The notes under the pieces were generated by a model. The model did not search any database. It saw nothing but the letters and a program-made list of their open reading frames with translations, and was not told the origin of the DNA. A program made the position numbers and the translations under genes. From contig CAWVWF010000003.1 of assembly GCA_963933885.1 (NCBI GenBank), positions 1 to 60,898 of the forward strand: 60,898 nucleotides of DNA, given 5' to 3'. Below are positions 60,660-60,898 of this stretch, piece by piece. Numbering within the stretch: position 1 is the first letter of the stretch; each line of letters begins with the position of its first letter. This DNA comes from CAWVWF01 sp963933885. GTDB lineage: Bacteria > Bacteroidota > Bacteroidia > Flavobacteriales_C > GCA-002722245.

Positions 60660-60898
60660 AGTTGCAATATGGGGAAGTAGGAGAGTATGGTATTCAGTAT
60701 ATAGCTAAAGAGGAATCTATTAACTAGTATTTGTATTTATTTAGGTGAATGTGATGTTGATTTAGTGGGTGTTTAGACTTGAATTAGTTTGTTTGAAGGT
60801 TGATTCAGGTAATAATTGAACAGATATAGTCAATGATTTCAGAACTACAATTACTACAGAAACTACAAAAAGAAGCTCCCTTTATATATTTATCTTTC
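60660..60898. other. Probable upstream control region of the module, with ACTAC-type repeats
   Basis: No gene is seen. At 60843-60870 the plus strand reads AACTACAATTACTACAGAAA and then CTACAAAA, close to the arms of copies A and B (one-base indels): ACTACAATTACTAC against ACTACATTACTAC, and TGTAGTTTCTGTAGTA on the minus strand against TGTAGTTTTGTAGTA. No clear TAnnTTTG box is found on the minus strand. Confidence 0.4.

Overview
The window looks like a chromosome segment of a gliding or marine-type member of Bacteroidota, probably order Flavobacteriales. The reasons are low GC, promoters of the TTTG / TAnnTTTG type, a FecI-FecR-TonB receptor cassette, SprB-like repeats, a PorP/SprF-like protein, sorting domains of the type IX secretion system (T9SS), and Dxs plus Idi for isoprenoids. 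The genus cannot be fixed from sequence reading alone.

Layout. 1-24 kb is mostly ordinary chromosome: a DUF4175-like protein cut by the window edge, a small outer-membrane protein, gltX, an ECF sigma / anti-sigma / TonB receptor operon, an outer-membrane protein ending in thrombospondin type-3 repeats with a lipoprotein partner, a large protein of unknown role, idi, tatA, a second TonB receptor, dprA, a YraN nuclease, a CotH-like lipoprotein and dxs. 24.1-39.6 kb holds a small SET-domain gene with no normal start codon, a 13.7-kb gene for a secreted adhesin-like protein with about 53 SprB-like repeats, and its likely PorP/SprF partner. 39.8-43.3 kb holds a lipoprotein and a LytTR regulator / LytS-type kinase pair.

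At 43.75 kb a tRNA-Leu(CAA) is followed at once by a tyrosine recombinase, and from there the window looks accessory. 45.1-49.4 kb carries dispersed short repeats with the core CTTGGTGAACGTCCC. These flank the 3' remnant of a second tyrosine recombinase and a 72-codon partial copy of a gene located 3.5 kb further right. Between them lie a hybrid histidine kinase and a periplasmic-binding lipoprotein. A secreted beta-helix protein follows at 49.7-52.7 kb.

The most interesting part is 52.7-60.7 kb: fourteen tightly packed, mostly overlapping minus-strand genes. At least six encode small proteins with one N-terminal membrane helix. Others are short proteins that read as beta-rich, a coiled-coil protein, a P5-type NNPGN lytic-domain protein, a membrane-anchored RadC/JAB protein and a 702-residue protein joining a transglutaminase-like domain to an acidic middle and a strongly cationic, membrane-inserting tail. 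No terminase, portal, tail or baseplate gene is present. My inference is the structural module of an integrated tailless, membrane-containing virus, or a domesticated derivative. A putative terminator just after the 211-residue protein suggests that product is made in excess, as a major capsid protein would be. The left recombinase and the module may belong to one element, but no attR is seen, so the element's extent is open.
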